A program made the position numbers and the translations under genes. From contig NZ_KB890024.1 in NCBI RefSeq assembly GCF_000372965.1, positions 2,668,839-2,732,838 of the forward strand: a stretch of 64,000 nt of DNA. Direction: 5' to 3'. Positions 37,647-46,161 of the stretch are shown one piece after another. Under the pieces are notes generated by a model. It saw only the letters and a program-made list of their open reading frames with translations. It was not told where the DNA came from and made no database searches. Source of the stretch: Hoeflea sp. 108 (GTDB taxonomy: Bacteria > Pseudomonadota > Alphaproteobacteria > Rhizobiales > Rhizobiaceae). How positions within the stretch are numbered: the stretch's first letter is position 1; the number at the start of each line of letters is the position of its first letter.

Positions 37647-37761
37647 TTTACTTTCAAAGACTTAGCCAATTTTCGTTGCGACACCGTAATGGTTCACTTG
37701 AACCAGTGTGGCAGGCATTTCTTGCTTTGTTCTTTTTCCGTTCCCACGATATCGTCGGCCT

Positions 37762-38148
37762 ATGATCACCCTGCTTGCGGCCACCATCCTCTCCTGTTCC
37801 ACCCTAACTGCCGTCGACGGCGACACGATTCGTTGCAACGGCCAGAACATGCGCCTGATAGGCGATGCCGTCCCGTTCAAGACGGGGATCGACACACCCG
37901 AGACGGGTGGACGGGCCAAATGTGAGCGGGAAAGGATTCTGGCCAAGGCGGCAAAGAAGCGCCTGGCCGAGTTGCTGGAAGACCCCGGCTTGCGGATCGA
38001 GGACACCGGTTACCGCGACAAGACTAGCCAGCGCCGGCCGTTGGTGCGCATCCGTCTATCTGACGGGCGATTGGCAGAGAACATCCTGCTTGCCGAGGGA
38101 CACGCCATTATCTGGCGCCCGAAGGTGAAGCGGCCCTGGTGCGGGTGA
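37762..38148 (+). CDS. Thermonuclease (SNase-like) family protein
   Basis: The 128-residue protein has the staphylococcal nuclease-like core: AVDGDTIRC, then IDTPETGGRAKCERE, and a late LAEGHAIIW. The catalytic Asp and Glu are present; a short insert separates the usual R-x-x-G-I-D-x-P-E segment. It starts with a brief hydrophobic stretch that may be a signal or membrane segment. It is the first gene after tRNA-Val and so probably prophage cargo, though a chromosomal origin is possible. Confidence 0.82.
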   Translation: MITLLAATILSCSTLTAVDGDTIRCNGQNMRLIGDAVPFKTGIDTPETGGRAKCERERILAKAAKKRLAELLEDPGLRIEDTGYRDKTSQRRPLVRIRLSDGRLAENILLAEGHAIIWRPKVKRPWCG

Positions 38149-38155
38149 TCACGCC

Positions 38156-38431
38156 TCAACGGTCGTGAAATAACTTCGCCGGGTTCGGGTGACGCTCAAG
38201 CACCTCGAGATAGGCGGATTCCAGAGCCATCATCGCCGCCGCTCTGCTTTCGCAGCGATCCGCACCACGGGCACCTCCCCAGGCCGGAAACCACCGCCAA
38301 TACCTCTCGCCGCGAATGCTATCTGAATAGATGCGGCCTACCCGACGCCTCCCGTCGAAGGCGCTGTAATCCTCGCGATCGAGATCATCGTCCCAGGTGT
38401 GTCGCCACTGTACGTCCGGCAGGTTGCTCAT
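38156..38431 (-). CDS. Small hypothetical protein
   Basis: The 91-residue protein is rich in Trp, Arg and Asp (WRHTWDDDLDRED, then RYWRWFPAWGG) and has no membrane segment. I do not recognise the family. The ATG at 38431 gives a compact start; an alternative start 12 codons upstream has no clear ribosome site. It is convergent with the nuclease gene, 7 bases apart. Confidence 0.6.
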   Translation of the reverse strand: MSNLPDVQWRHTWDDDLDREDYSAFDGRRRVGRIYSDSIRGERYWRWFPAWGGARGADRCESRAAAMMALESAYLEVLERHPNPAKLFHDR

Positions 38432-38535
38432 CGGAACGAAATAGGAACAAATGCCTTGCAGTGTCAATTCACATCACCGCGCTTGATTGACGCCGACCGC
38501 AGCGCACGGCAGGCTCATGGCGATCAGAGGAGACC

Positions 38536-38841
38536 GTGGTGTCGACATTGTTTGTAGTGAGGCTATCGGCGGTCCCAGAAGGCCATGCACGCTACCTTGA
38601 TGGCATGCGGTATCCGATACTGCTTTACATCAGAGCGGATGACGAAGATCAGATCTGGGTGCCGGCTGCCGAACAGCTGACAGAATGCCAATGGCACGAG
38701 GTTCAGTTTGAGCGATACGGTGAATTGCAAACACCAGTTGCTGAGATCGAAGACGAAGTTCTCCGAGGCGCGGCTGAAGAGGCTTCCGAAGAGGGATTTG
38801 CCTTCGTCGTGTATGATCAAGCGATAACCAGCCAGCAGTAA
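38536..38841 (+). CDS. Small hypothetical protein
   Basis: The 101-residue acidic protein begins at GTG (38536) with GAGGAG just upstream. It has alternating strand and helix character and ends in an acidic helix (EDEVLRGAAEEASEEGFAF). No family is recognised. It lies between two minus-strand genes in the left flank of the prophage. Confidence 0.55.
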   Translation: MVSTLFVVRLSAVPEGHARYLDGMRYPILLYIRADDEDQIWVPAAEQLTECQWHEVQFERYGELQTPVAEIEDEVLRGAAEEASEEGFAFVVYDQAITSQQ

Positions 38842-38889
38842 CACCCGCCAGAGTGGTCGCGATCGAAGAAATCTTAGCGTCTGCGCGCC

Positions 38890-39588
38890 CTACTCCTCTA
38901 AAGGGTCGAGAATATCGGGCGTGTCGTTCCTGGGCGAGCCGACCTTGCGCCCGATTTTCCACATCGTCATCAATTCTGACGGGAACGGCTTCATCAGGTC
39001 GCGGGGGTCCGTTTCTGGACCGATCCACCTTTGATAGTCTGCCGGCGCAATGATGACCGGCATCCGGTCATGGATCGTCGCCATCAGTTCGTTCGGCGGA
39101 CAGGTGACCAGGGAGAACGTGCGCAGCATTTCTCCGCTCTCGGGATTGCGCCAAACGTCATAGATGCCGGCCAGCGCGAACGGCGAACCATCCTTCATGG
39201 CAATGGCATAGGGCTGCTTGTCCTTGCCGGTGCCATGGATGTCGCGCCATTCGAAATAGCCGTCGATAGGCACTAGGCAGCGCTTGGAGGCATAGGCGCG
39301 CTTGAACATGCCGTTGGTGGCGATGCTCTCCGAGCGGGCATTGATCGGCGGCGGGCGGCCCGAGCTCGCTTCCTTCTGCCAAGACGGAATCAGGCCCCAT
39401 TTGGCCGAGACGAACATCGCGCTGCCCTTCTGGGCTTCATCCTGCACGATGATCGGATAGATCAGCGTCGGCGCGCCGTTGTACCGCGGGAAGGCATTAC
39501 CCAGCCCATCCACGCCGGCAGGATCGGCGAAGCTGAAGCCACGCACCAATTCAGCAAGGGTCGACTTGACGAAGACACGGCCGCACAT
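38890..39588 (-). CDS. SOS response-associated peptidase (SRAP/YedK-like)
   Basis: The 232-residue protein begins MCGR, placing the catalytic Cys at residue 2 after Met removal. It also has the SRAP segments MFVSAKWGLIPSWQK, ARSESI, KRCLVPIDGYFEW and the late His in TIHDRMPV. SRAP proteins form a DNA-protein crosslink with abasic sites in single-stranded DNA. The ATG at 39588 is fixed by the Cys2 rule. Copies on prophages are common. Confidence 0.93.
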   Translation of the reverse strand: MCGRVFVKSTLAELVRGFSFADPAGVDGLGNAFPRYNGAPTLIYPIIVQDEAQKGSAMFVSAKWGLIPSWQKEASSGRPPPINARSESIATNGMFKRAYASKRCLVPIDGYFEWRDIHGTGKDKQPYAIAMKDGSPFALAGIYDVWRNPESGEMLRTFSLVTCPPNELMATIHDRMPVIIAPADYQRWIGPETDPRDLMKPFPSELMTMWKIGRKVGSPRNDTPDILDPLEE

Positions 39589-39701
39589 GGCGGGAAGACT
39601 GCCCCGAAAGCTACGCCCAGGCAATGGGACCGGGCAACTCGCCCGGAAAAGGTGGGATCGTTTGTGATGGCTTCCGCGTTTAGTGGCGGGAGGAAGTCGC
39701 T

Positions 39702-39893
39702 ATGATCGACGACCCAAACGCTAACGAACAACTCGAACTCTTCCGGCAGATCGCCAAGGAAGCAATCTACGACGCATACACCCTGGCGGAAGAATACGGA
39801 CTGTCCGACGGCCAAGCCCGTGCCCTCATCAAAATCCACGGCCCGGGGCGGCTCAAACTCGACAAGATTATCGCAGCGCAGCCATTTCTTTGA
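39702..39893 (+). CDS. Small helical protein, paralogue of the 40070 gene
   Basis: The 63-residue protein has a helix and the pattern LSDGQARALIKIHGPGRLKLDKI. The same pattern recurs in the small protein at 40070-40255 (LSRGEAAALIKRYGSSRSKLDAI). AGGAAG precedes the ATG. It resembles DUF3606-like rhizobial small proteins; the function is unknown. Confidence 0.7.
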   Translation: MIDDPNANEQLELFRQIAKEAIYDAYTLAEEYGLSDGQARALIKIHGPGRLKLDKIIAAQPFL

Positions 39894-39929
39894 TTCCTCG
39901 CCCCCTCTGCCATGTAACGTTCATAAACG

Positions 39930-39960
39930 AAAAAAGCCCCGCCAGGCGGACCTAGCGGGG
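39930..39960 (-). terminator. Minus-strand terminator in the prophage left flank
   Basis: CCCCGC (39937-39942) and GCGGGG (39955-39960) form the outer stem, with an inner AGG/CCT pair around CGGA. On the minus strand a run of six T follows. It may stop late transcripts that read through from the lysis genes. Confidence 0.75.
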
Positions 39961-40069
39961 GAGCGGCGCATGGCAACATGCCGAGATGCAAATAATGTGA
40001 TCGCCGTCTATTGGATCGGATTGGCCAGTTTCGCGTTTCGGTCAGATGCTGAAACGGGAGGCAGCGAGT

Positions 40070-40255
40070 ATGCACATCCAACCGATGCAGAAGCGTGAGG
40101 AACGCAAAATCGCCGAGACAAACCGGCAATATGAAATCGGCGAGCTTTCCCATAAATATGACCTAAGCCGTGGAGAAGCCGCCGCGCTGATCAAACGCTA
40201 TGGGTCGTCGCGCAGCAAGCTGGACGCTATCTTGGCAGAGCGCTACCACGCTTGA
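40070..40255 (+). CDS. Small helical protein, paralogue of the 39702 gene
   Basis: The 61-residue protein shares the L-S-x-G-x-A-x-A-L-I-K-x-x-G-x-x-R-x-K-L-D core with the gene at 39702. GGGAGG lies ahead of the ATG at 40070, which is preferred to an ATG at 40046. Function unknown. Confidence 0.7.
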   Translation: MHIQPMQKREERKIAETNRQYEIGELSHKYDLSRGEAAALIKRYGSSRSKLDAILAERYHA

Positions 40256-40642
40256 AAGCATGCTTCGCCATGGCGCTAATCCATGGGCCGCTACGGCGGC
40301 GGACCGCCCGTCAGCTGACACCCCATCGCTGCGGCTGACGAGGCTGCGGCCAGGACTGCACAACCGAGCCACCACAGCGCCTTGCCGAGCAGCCAAGCGC
40401 CAGCAGGCCATGCACGGGGGAACGAAAGAGATTTCCCGCCGCTTCGCACGCCCGGGCGGCACGGTCTACGATTGGCAGAAACGCCGGGACACTCAGCAAG
40501 CCCTCATTGTGGGGAACGATAGTCAAGCCCAGCGCCTCTGCGGCAGTGTCTCAGCTAAAGATTTTTCATTGATTGGACACGCTGCTGTTGAAGGCATATG
40601 GTGCCGGCTCGCCAGAAAAGCCCTCCCCGAAAGGAGCGCGCT
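40256..40642. other. Intergenic stretch without a recognised gene
   Basis: Nearly 390 bases between two small plus-strand genes. Open frames cross it but none has a recognisable product or a convincing start site. The right end is AT-rich and may hold the promoter of the gene at 40643. Confidence 0.45.
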
Positions 40643-40801
40643 ATGCCGAGCAGACACTACGAGTTCGTGCACCTTCAGAACATCAAAAACTTCGAGAAGA
40701 AGCTCGAAACGGAAACAGATCCCGTAAATCGCGAGTTGCTCTTACGACTGCTCGCAGAAGAGAAGGATGGGAGTCTCTCTCCACCCACTCCGAAGCCTTA
40801 G
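40643..40801 (+). CDS. Small rhizobial helical protein
   Basis: The 52-residue protein has AAGGAG upstream of its ATG. The stretch NFEKKLETETDPVNRELLLRL is a pattern I associate with small, widespread rhizobial proteins of unknown function. No other domain is present. Confidence 0.65.
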   Translation: MPSRHYEFVHLQNIKNFEKKLETETDPVNRELLLRLLAEEKDGSLSPPTPKP

Positions 40802-40902
40802 GGCGCTGGCTTTATGGCGGGACTAACGGGCTTATTCCACTCCATATCCATCTTGCGGCTGGGGGATGTGCCTCCCCCGGAGTTGTCCCGCCGGCCGCAA
40901 AC

Positions 40903-40936
40903 GAAGAACGCCCCACCACCTTTCGGCAGCGGGGCG
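40903..40936 (-). terminator. Possible terminator of the lysis/late operon
   Basis: CGCCCC (40909-40914) pairs with GGGGCG (40931-40936). On the minus strand the stem is followed by TTCTTCG, a weak T-run. It lies just past the stop codon of the last lysis gene. Confidence 0.4.
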
Positions 40937-40953
40937 AGGATCTGAAATGCCGA

Positions 40954-41280
40954 TCAAAATGTAGTTGGCGGCGGACTGCCTTTCAACCTTCGAATGATGA
41001 CGTCGAAGGCAATATCCGAGATCCACATCGCACACACACCGATCAGGAAGGCTGTGGCGTGCGTGGCTGCCGGGTCATCGGGCAACGGCCAGTTGAGCGA
41101 CCGCAGATAGTAGACCGACGGCATGGTCAGATAGGCCGCCGCCAGCGCCCCGCAGACGGGCGAGGCGAACAGCTCGCGTAGTTTGTAGTGTCGATGCGAC
41201 AGCGCGCGCAGGACGCCGCCGAACAAGCCTGCAATCAAGACCGAAGCCTTGATGCCGAGAAGGTCAAGAAAATCCTGCAT
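40954..41280 (-). CDS. Putative holin-like small membrane protein
   Basis: The 108-residue protein has about three hydrophobic stretches (residues about 8-25, 38-58 and 78-98) and a charged C-terminus. Its size, membrane pattern and place beside the endolysin suggest a holin, but no family motif is clear. It starts 4 bases after the stop codon of the next small membrane protein. Confidence 0.65.
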   Translation of the reverse strand: MQDFLDLLGIKASVLIAGLFGGVLRALSHRHYKLRELFASPVCGALAAAYLTMPSVYYLRSLNWPLPDDPAATHATAFLIGVCAMWISDIAFDVIIRRLKGSPPPTTF

Positions 41281-41283
41281 GCC

Positions 41284-41676
41284 TTACGCCCCCACCGGCT
41301 TCTTGGCGATGAAGCGCCCGTAGAGTGCCCAACCGGCGCCGACCAGGATCGTGAGCGGCGCGACGTAGAGCGTCGGGGCATCAGGCACGCCGTTGGTCCA
41401 CAGGTCGACGAGCAGCGCGCTTGCGCCGAGGATCGAGGCCAAGGAGCCCTGCGCCACACGCGACTGATAGGCCGGCTCGCTGTTGGTGGCGTGCTGTTCG
41501 CGCACCTCCAGCTCGTGGCGGACGGTTTCAGTGACGATGTCGCGGACGGCCGGCACGTCGGTCGGCTCCAGCGAGATTTTCGGATTGCTCGCGACCTTGT
41601 CGAGCACCCGACCGATCACCGTGTCGAGCACCTTTCCAGCGATCAGCGGGCCAAGGAAGTTCTGTGGCTGAGACAT
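41284..41676 (-). CDS. Small phage membrane protein of the lysis cassette
   Basis: The 130-residue protein has a soluble helical N-terminal half and two adjacent hydrophobic segments (about residues 78-98 and 103-122). It lies between the endolysin and the 108-residue holin-like protein on the same strand. It may be a second holin, antiholin or spanin-like factor; which one cannot be told. Confidence 0.65.
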   Translation of the reverse strand: MSQPQNFLGPLIAGKVLDTVIGRVLDKVASNPKISLEPTDVPAVRDIVTETVRHELEVREQHATNSEPAYQSRVAQGSLASILGASALLVDLWTNGVPDAPTLYVAPLTILVGAGWALYGRFIAKKPVGA

Positions 41677-41688
41677 GTTCGTTTCCTT

Positions 41689-42483
41689 CTACGAGAAGAG
41701 CCAGGCGAGGACGCGGGACAGCCAGCCGCGCGCAGGCTCAGGCGCGGGCACTGGATCGGGACGAATGACAACCATCGGTTCGGAGACGGTCGGCCGGGGC
41801 TGGGGCGCTACGCCGAGATAGCCGCCCGCACGAAGAGCAGCTTCGAAGGCGCGGGCGTAACCGGCGACCCTGTCGCCATTGGCCTCGACATCGGGGTTGA
41901 TGATCGCCCTGGCGCTGCGATAGTCGGCCTTGTCGCCACTGATGAACTCGGCAAGCCTCTTGCCGGTGAACAGACCATCCTTCATGCCAGTAATGAGGAT
42001 GCGGGCAGAGATGTCGGGGCGAAGCGCAAGGTCGGGATTGCCGAGCAGATCGAGCCCGAGCAGCCGGCCAAAGCGCTCGTAGTTTTCCCGCCCGGTCGTC
42101 TGCGGGTAGCCGCGGCCCCGGTAGGTCCAGCCGTCGTTAGAGGTGGTGTTGCCCATTCGCCCGCCATAGACCTTGTTGGCGAGTTCCTGCGGGTTGCGGA
42201 CATAGGGCAGCGCATCACCGATCTGAGGGAACCGCTTCGGCCAGACCGCGCGAATGCGCTCGGCCGACGAATAGGTCAGGTTCTCAACCTTCGGTGCCAT
42301 GCCCGGCCCAACCTCATGATAAGGCGTGGCCAGCACATAAGCCGCATGCCGGAGCGGAAGGCCGGCCGCCTGGATCTCGTCAAGGATCGCCTCGAGATTG
42401 GCGACCTGGCTCCCGGTAAGCGACGTTCCGAACACGCCAGACGAGCGCGCGCGCAAGGCCGCGTAGAACTTGCTACGGTCCAT
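41689..42483 (-). CDS. GH19-like phage endolysin
   Basis: The 264-residue protein has the glycoside hydrolase family 19 (lysozyme/chitinase-like) pattern: a catalytic Glu in ATPYHEVGPG (about E57) and a substrate-cleft segment YRGRGYPQTTGRENY. It would cut the peptidoglycan sugar backbone. A Pro-rich linker and a short hydrophobic end (ARGWLSRVLAWLFS) form the C-terminus, which could tether the enzyme to the membrane until lysis. It heads the lysis cassette. Confidence 0.85.
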   Translation of the reverse strand: MDRSKFYAALRARSSGVFGTSLTGSQVANLEAILDEIQAAGLPLRHAAYVLATPYHEVGPGMAPKVENLTYSSAERIRAVWPKRFPQIGDALPYVRNPQELANKVYGGRMGNTTSNDGWTYRGRGYPQTTGRENYERFGRLLGLDLLGNPDLALRPDISARILITGMKDGLFTGKRLAEFISGDKADYRSARAIINPDVEANGDRVAGYARAFEAALRAGGYLGVAPQPRPTVSEPMVVIRPDPVPAPEPARGWLSRVLAWLFS

Positions 42484-42562
42484 GGGATTTCCTCAGATTA
42501 TGGGTGGATGAGATACTTGCGCCGCATTGCGGCAAGCGCCCCCGGCCGCTAGAAATCGCCAC

Positions 42563-43270
42563 ATGTTCATTATTGCCAGCAGCGGCCGGTGCGGAACCGA
42601 AGCTATTTGCGAGGGGCTTAGCCGCTACTCAGATCACGTCGTGAGGCACGAGCCGACGCCAACTCTGCTGGAAGAAGCGTGGCTGAAAGACCGCGGACAA
42701 AACTACAAGACCGACGCATTTCATGAGCGAATGAAGGGCTTTGCCACGTCTGGTCGCTATGGTGAATCGTTCCGCGCGCCGAATCTCTTGCATGACATTC
42801 GAGAGGTTGCTGCGCAGACAAGATTTCTGATCGTAGTTCGCAAGCCGCTGGAATATGTACTTTCAGCGCACTCGAAGCGAGTTCTCAGCAAAGGCAACTA
42901 TTGGGATCAATACCGTCTGCTTCCACCTGGAAACGAGGAATTCGCGCTAGCCATGCGCATCGCCCTCCACTGGCGCACCGTCAACGAATACCTGGTCAAA
43001 TTTGCTGAAGAGACGTCCTGCCCGGTCGTCCTTCACCAGGATTGGGCCAACCTGTTGGTGTCATTGCCTCAATTTCTAGGCGTAACTATTACCGACCCGA
43101 TTTCGCTGAAGGCATATTGGTCAACACGGCCGAACGCCTCAATTTCGAACGCTGTGCCAGACGGGTTCGCCGCCGAAACAATATCGAACATCACGAACGA
43201 CGTCTGGCGGCGAGCGGTGCACTGCTCACAACGCGAAGCTTCGAGAAAATTAGTCGATCTGCCCCGCTGA
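42563..43270 (+). CDS. Sulfotransferase-like protein
   Basis: The 235-residue protein has a P-loop-like 5'-PAPS binding segment at the N-terminus (ASSGRCGT) and a 3'-phosphate segment (VVRKPLEYVLSAHSKR) as in sulfotransferases. The likely role is transfer of sulfate to a polysaccharide or lipid. The ATG at 42563 has no strong ribosome site. The gene is less GC-rich than the flanking phage genes. It opposes the lysis genes and begins a four-gene modification cassette. Confidence 0.7.
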   Translation: MFIIASSGRCGTEAICEGLSRYSDHVVRHEPTPTLLEEAWLKDRGQNYKTDAFHERMKGFATSGRYGESFRAPNLLHDIREVAAQTRFLIVVRKPLEYVLSAHSKRVLSKGNYWDQYRLLPPGNEEFALAMRIALHWRTVNEYLVKFAEETSCPVVLHQDWANLLVSLPQFLGVTITDPISLKAYWSTRPNASISNAVPDGFAAETISNITNDVWRRAVHCSQREASRKLVDLPR

Positions 43271-43430
43271 GAACCCAGCACCTTCAATCCCGCTGCATCA
43301 TCGGCTCGGATCTGACAAAGCTGCCACTACGTGTCGTTGGCAATGCGAACAAGAGATCTTACGCGCGGAAGGTCCATGTGGTGCTCCAGGTGATATTGAA
43401 GAAGGGTCAATCAAGAGCTAAAGCATTCTC

Positions 43431-44126
43431 ATGCTTACAGGTTTGAATGACTACGACTTCATTGATTTTGGCTGTAGCAAGGGCGGTTCTATTGCCTACG
43501 CGGCGAAGGCCTTCGGAGTGCCACGGGGAATCGGAATTGACATAAGTCCTGAGAAAGTCGAGGCGACGCGCCAAGCAGGCTTCGAGGCGATGTTGGCGGA
43601 TGCCCGAACATTGTCTGCTTATCCGAAAGCCGTTTCGTTCGTAACGATGCTGGACTTTCTCGAGCACTTACCCGGCATCAGTGATGCCCGAACCTGCATC
43701 CTCTCAGCCTCCGAAGTAGCGAAAGATTTCATTTTTATCCGCCAGCCATGGTTCGACTCGGACGGATATCTCATGTCGCTAGGACTGAAGCTCTACTGGT
43801 CTGATTGGAGGGGGCATCCCAACGCGATGACCAGCTTAGAGTTTCACAACGTGCTGTCGAGAATCCCCAACATCGAAGACTTCCGGATTTATGGGCGCGA
43901 CCCCATTCTAGACAGCGACCACCCTGCAGTGCATCCGATTGGTTCCCCGATCGATCAACATGAATGGAAAGCTGGAACCCATGATCCCAAGCCTGCGGTA
44001 CCTTTTGACCGCCCGGTCTTTAAGCAGATCATGTGCATTGCGATCCTGAAGGGCAGTTCGACAACCTTGGAAGAGGTCGAGGGAAAGGTACCCTGGGACA
44101 CGGTTGTCTTTGCCTCCGGCGCTTAA
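43431..44126 (+). CDS. SAM-dependent methyltransferase
   Basis: The 231-residue protein has a class I methyltransferase fold: motif I FIDFGCSKGGS, an acidic end to strand 2 (GIGIDISPEKV), then the Asp in MLADARTL. The target is unknown; from context a sugar or polysaccharide is plausible. Its stop codon overlaps that of the convergent glycosyltransferase by 4 bases. It is on the same strand as the sulfotransferase, 160 bases downstream. Confidence 0.8.
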   Translation: MLTGLNDYDFIDFGCSKGGSIAYAAKAFGVPRGIGIDISPEKVEATRQAGFEAMLADARTLSAYPKAVSFVTMLDFLEHLPGISDARTCILSASEVAKDFIFIRQPWFDSDGYLMSLGLKLYWSDWRGHPNAMTSLEFHNVLSRIPNIEDFRIYGRDPILDSDHPAVHPIGSPIDQHEWKAGTHDPKPAVPFDRPVFKQIMCIAILKGSSTTLEEVEGKVPWDTVVFASGA

Positions 44127-46060
44127 AACAGCTTCCTGGCAAGTTCGCGAAGCCTCACCAGTTCTGGGTTGGTCTGCATTGCGAGAACGCACCGGCGGAT
44201 GCGCGATGGGCCGTGTCGTCGGTTGAACGCCTCGGAACCAGCCTTCATCAACGCCACGCGCTTTTCAGAAGAATAGCTCTTCGACTTTACATGGTACACG
44301 TAGGTGTGAGTGGCCAGAACCAGACCGACGCCTGCATTGGTCGCACGCATACAGTAGTCGTTCTCTTCACCGTACCCGTTCGGAAAAAGCTCTTCGTCAA
44401 ATGGCCCAAGTTTAATAAGTGCCTCACGTGTCACGCCGAAGCAGAAGCCATGAACCAATGGCACTCGCGGCAAGAACGACGGTTTGGCCCATTGTTCGCA
44501 AAGCGAGTTCATGTCGTCTGCTGAAACGCCGGGCGGCAATGCGTTGATCGCGGTTTGCCCTGAAGATCCAATGTGCTCTGGCAGAGACTGGTGACTAGCG
44601 GCGTTCGACATTGGCCCGACGATACCTGCGCCTGGCGTCGAGAAAACTGCGTCAGCCATCTTTTCAGCCCACTGGTCAGTAACAACCGTATCGCTGTTGA
44701 GAAGTATGACGAACGAGGCAGACGAAAGATCGATGCCGATGTTCGCTGCCTTGGTATAGCCTAGCGGAGTGGCATTGCGGTGTAGGGTTACCCAATCACG
44801 GCCACTCTTGAACGACGAAAGAAATTCCCGCGTTTCTTTACCCGATCCATCATCGACTATGATTAGTCGATGCAAATCGGCACGCTTCCGCTCCACCGAC
44901 GCAAGACATGCGCGTACATCCTCCAGCGCGTTGTGAACGCAAACGACGATATCAATTTCTTTGTCAGCCACCGTCGCAAGTCGGCTCGCCTTTACGTCTG
45001 CGTAAGATGCAACATCCGTTGCCCGAGACGGAACCACTTGCTTTAGTTGATTGAACAGGACTTGCGCCGGCCCCTCGCCCAGATCATGAGGTGAGAAAGC
45101 AAACGATGGATGATCCCGTACACTGTGCGGCTTCTGCGTTATCCAATGAGGACTGATACCGGCCTCACTAAGCGCAAAGTTGATACTCAACTGGTCGCGC
45201 CGACTGAATTTCGATATCTCTCGCCACCATGCATCGAGAAATACTCGCGACTTCTGCTGCCGCAGGTCGATCATTAGAAAATTGGATTCAATAAGGTCTT
45301 TGGTCCTAAATCCACCATCTGAATAAGTGTCGAGCTGAAACACCATCGTTTCAAGGTCGTCTTTACTGCGCTCCGCACATGCGGCAACTTCTTGCTGCAA
45401 TGTCTCTCTTTGTGGGTGGGGAATAGCCGCTACAGCTCGTCCAGTCGCCAGGAACTGCTCTATCAATTGCTCGATCGGTTCGACGATCATTATGTTGGAG
45501 TCGATCCAGATCGCGATATCACAATCACCGAGAAGGTGGTGCGGATGCGTCTTTATGTACCGTGCCGCCCTGGTCGGATCATCCTCGTGGAACGGGATTG
45601 GACGGACATCGAACAGACCGAGATCTGGGATGTCGTTGTCTGAAAAGACGACATACCTAATATTCTCGTTGATGCATTCATGGATGCGCAGCGCGTCATA
45701 ATTGCCAACAATGGCCGTATAGACTACGACCCTTGGATTGCCGCTGACCTCCCGGCGACGGCGCCCTAGCCACTTCGGATACTCGAGTGCCAAAAGCCGT
45801 TCGGACACACTAATTGCCAGGCGAGCCTTTGAGGCTGTCCCGTGGAAATCCCCGTAGACTTCGGCTAATTGGCGCCACCGATCGATTGCTTCCGGCCAGT
45901 TGCGTTTATCGAAGCTTGCTTCGGCCTCGGCGACTCTTTTGCCCCACTGCCTTCTGTCCAATTCTTGTGCAAGCCGCCGTGCGTCGTCGCCAGAGGGTAG
46001 TGCACTGACTTGATCGGAAAGCGATGAAAGACGGCGTATTAGCTTCTGTAGAATGCTCAC
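44123..46060 (-). CDS. Two-domain glycosyltransferase (DUF616 + GT2)
   Basis: The 645-residue protein has a helical N-terminus (about residues 1-105) and a DUF616-type glycosyltransferase-like domain (about 108-310) beginning VVVYTAIVGNYDAL. A GT2 domain follows (about 370-600) with IDIVVCVHNALEDV, the nucleotide-sugar DxD-like NSD in LLNSDTVVTD, and an acceptor-side GEENDYC. It probably adds sugar to a surface glycan. It lies downstream of the pyruvyl transferase gene with a 100-base gap, and is lower in GC than core genes. Confidence 0.82.
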   Translation of the reverse strand: MSILQKLIRRLSSLSDQVSALPSGDDARRLAQELDRRQWGKRVAEAEASFDKRNWPEAIDRWRQLAEVYGDFHGTASKARLAISVSERLLALEYPKWLGRRRREVSGNPRVVVYTAIVGNYDALRIHECINENIRYVVFSDNDIPDLGLFDVRPIPFHEDDPTRAARYIKTHPHHLLGDCDIAIWIDSNIMIVEPIEQLIEQFLATGRAVAAIPHPQRETLQQEVAACAERSKDDLETMVFQLDTYSDGGFRTKDLIESNFLMIDLRQQKSRVFLDAWWREISKFSRRDQLSINFALSEAGISPHWITQKPHSVRDHPSFAFSPHDLGEGPAQVLFNQLKQVVPSRATDVASYADVKASRLATVADKEIDIVVCVHNALEDVRACLASVERKRADLHRLIIVDDGSGKETREFLSSFKSGRDWVTLHRNATPLGYTKAANIGIDLSSASFVILLNSDTVVTDQWAEKMADAVFSTPGAGIVGPMSNAASHQSLPEHIGSSGQTAINALPPGVSADDMNSLCEQWAKPSFLPRVPLVHGFCFGVTREALIKLGPFDEELFPNGYGEENDYCMRATNAGVGLVLATHTYVYHVKSKSYSSEKRVALMKAGSEAFNRRHGPSRIRRCVLAMQTNPELVRLRELARKLF

Positions 46061-46161
46061 ATCCCCCCGTTGGCAATCGGCACGCTACTAGGGAGTACCG
46101 GGTTTGAAGGGATTTCTCAACGGCAGGGAATGTCTGTATTCAGAGAAAAACACGTCCCCAT

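Noticed and set aside
40200..40727. Plus-strand frame across the 40256-40642 gap
   Set aside because: It overlaps two better-supported small genes, lacks a ribosome site and has an Arg/Ala/Pro composition typical of shadow frames.
43042..43446. Upstream extension or separate gene ahead of the methyltransferase
   Set aside because: The frame is out of phase with both neighbours and its product has no recognisable pattern.
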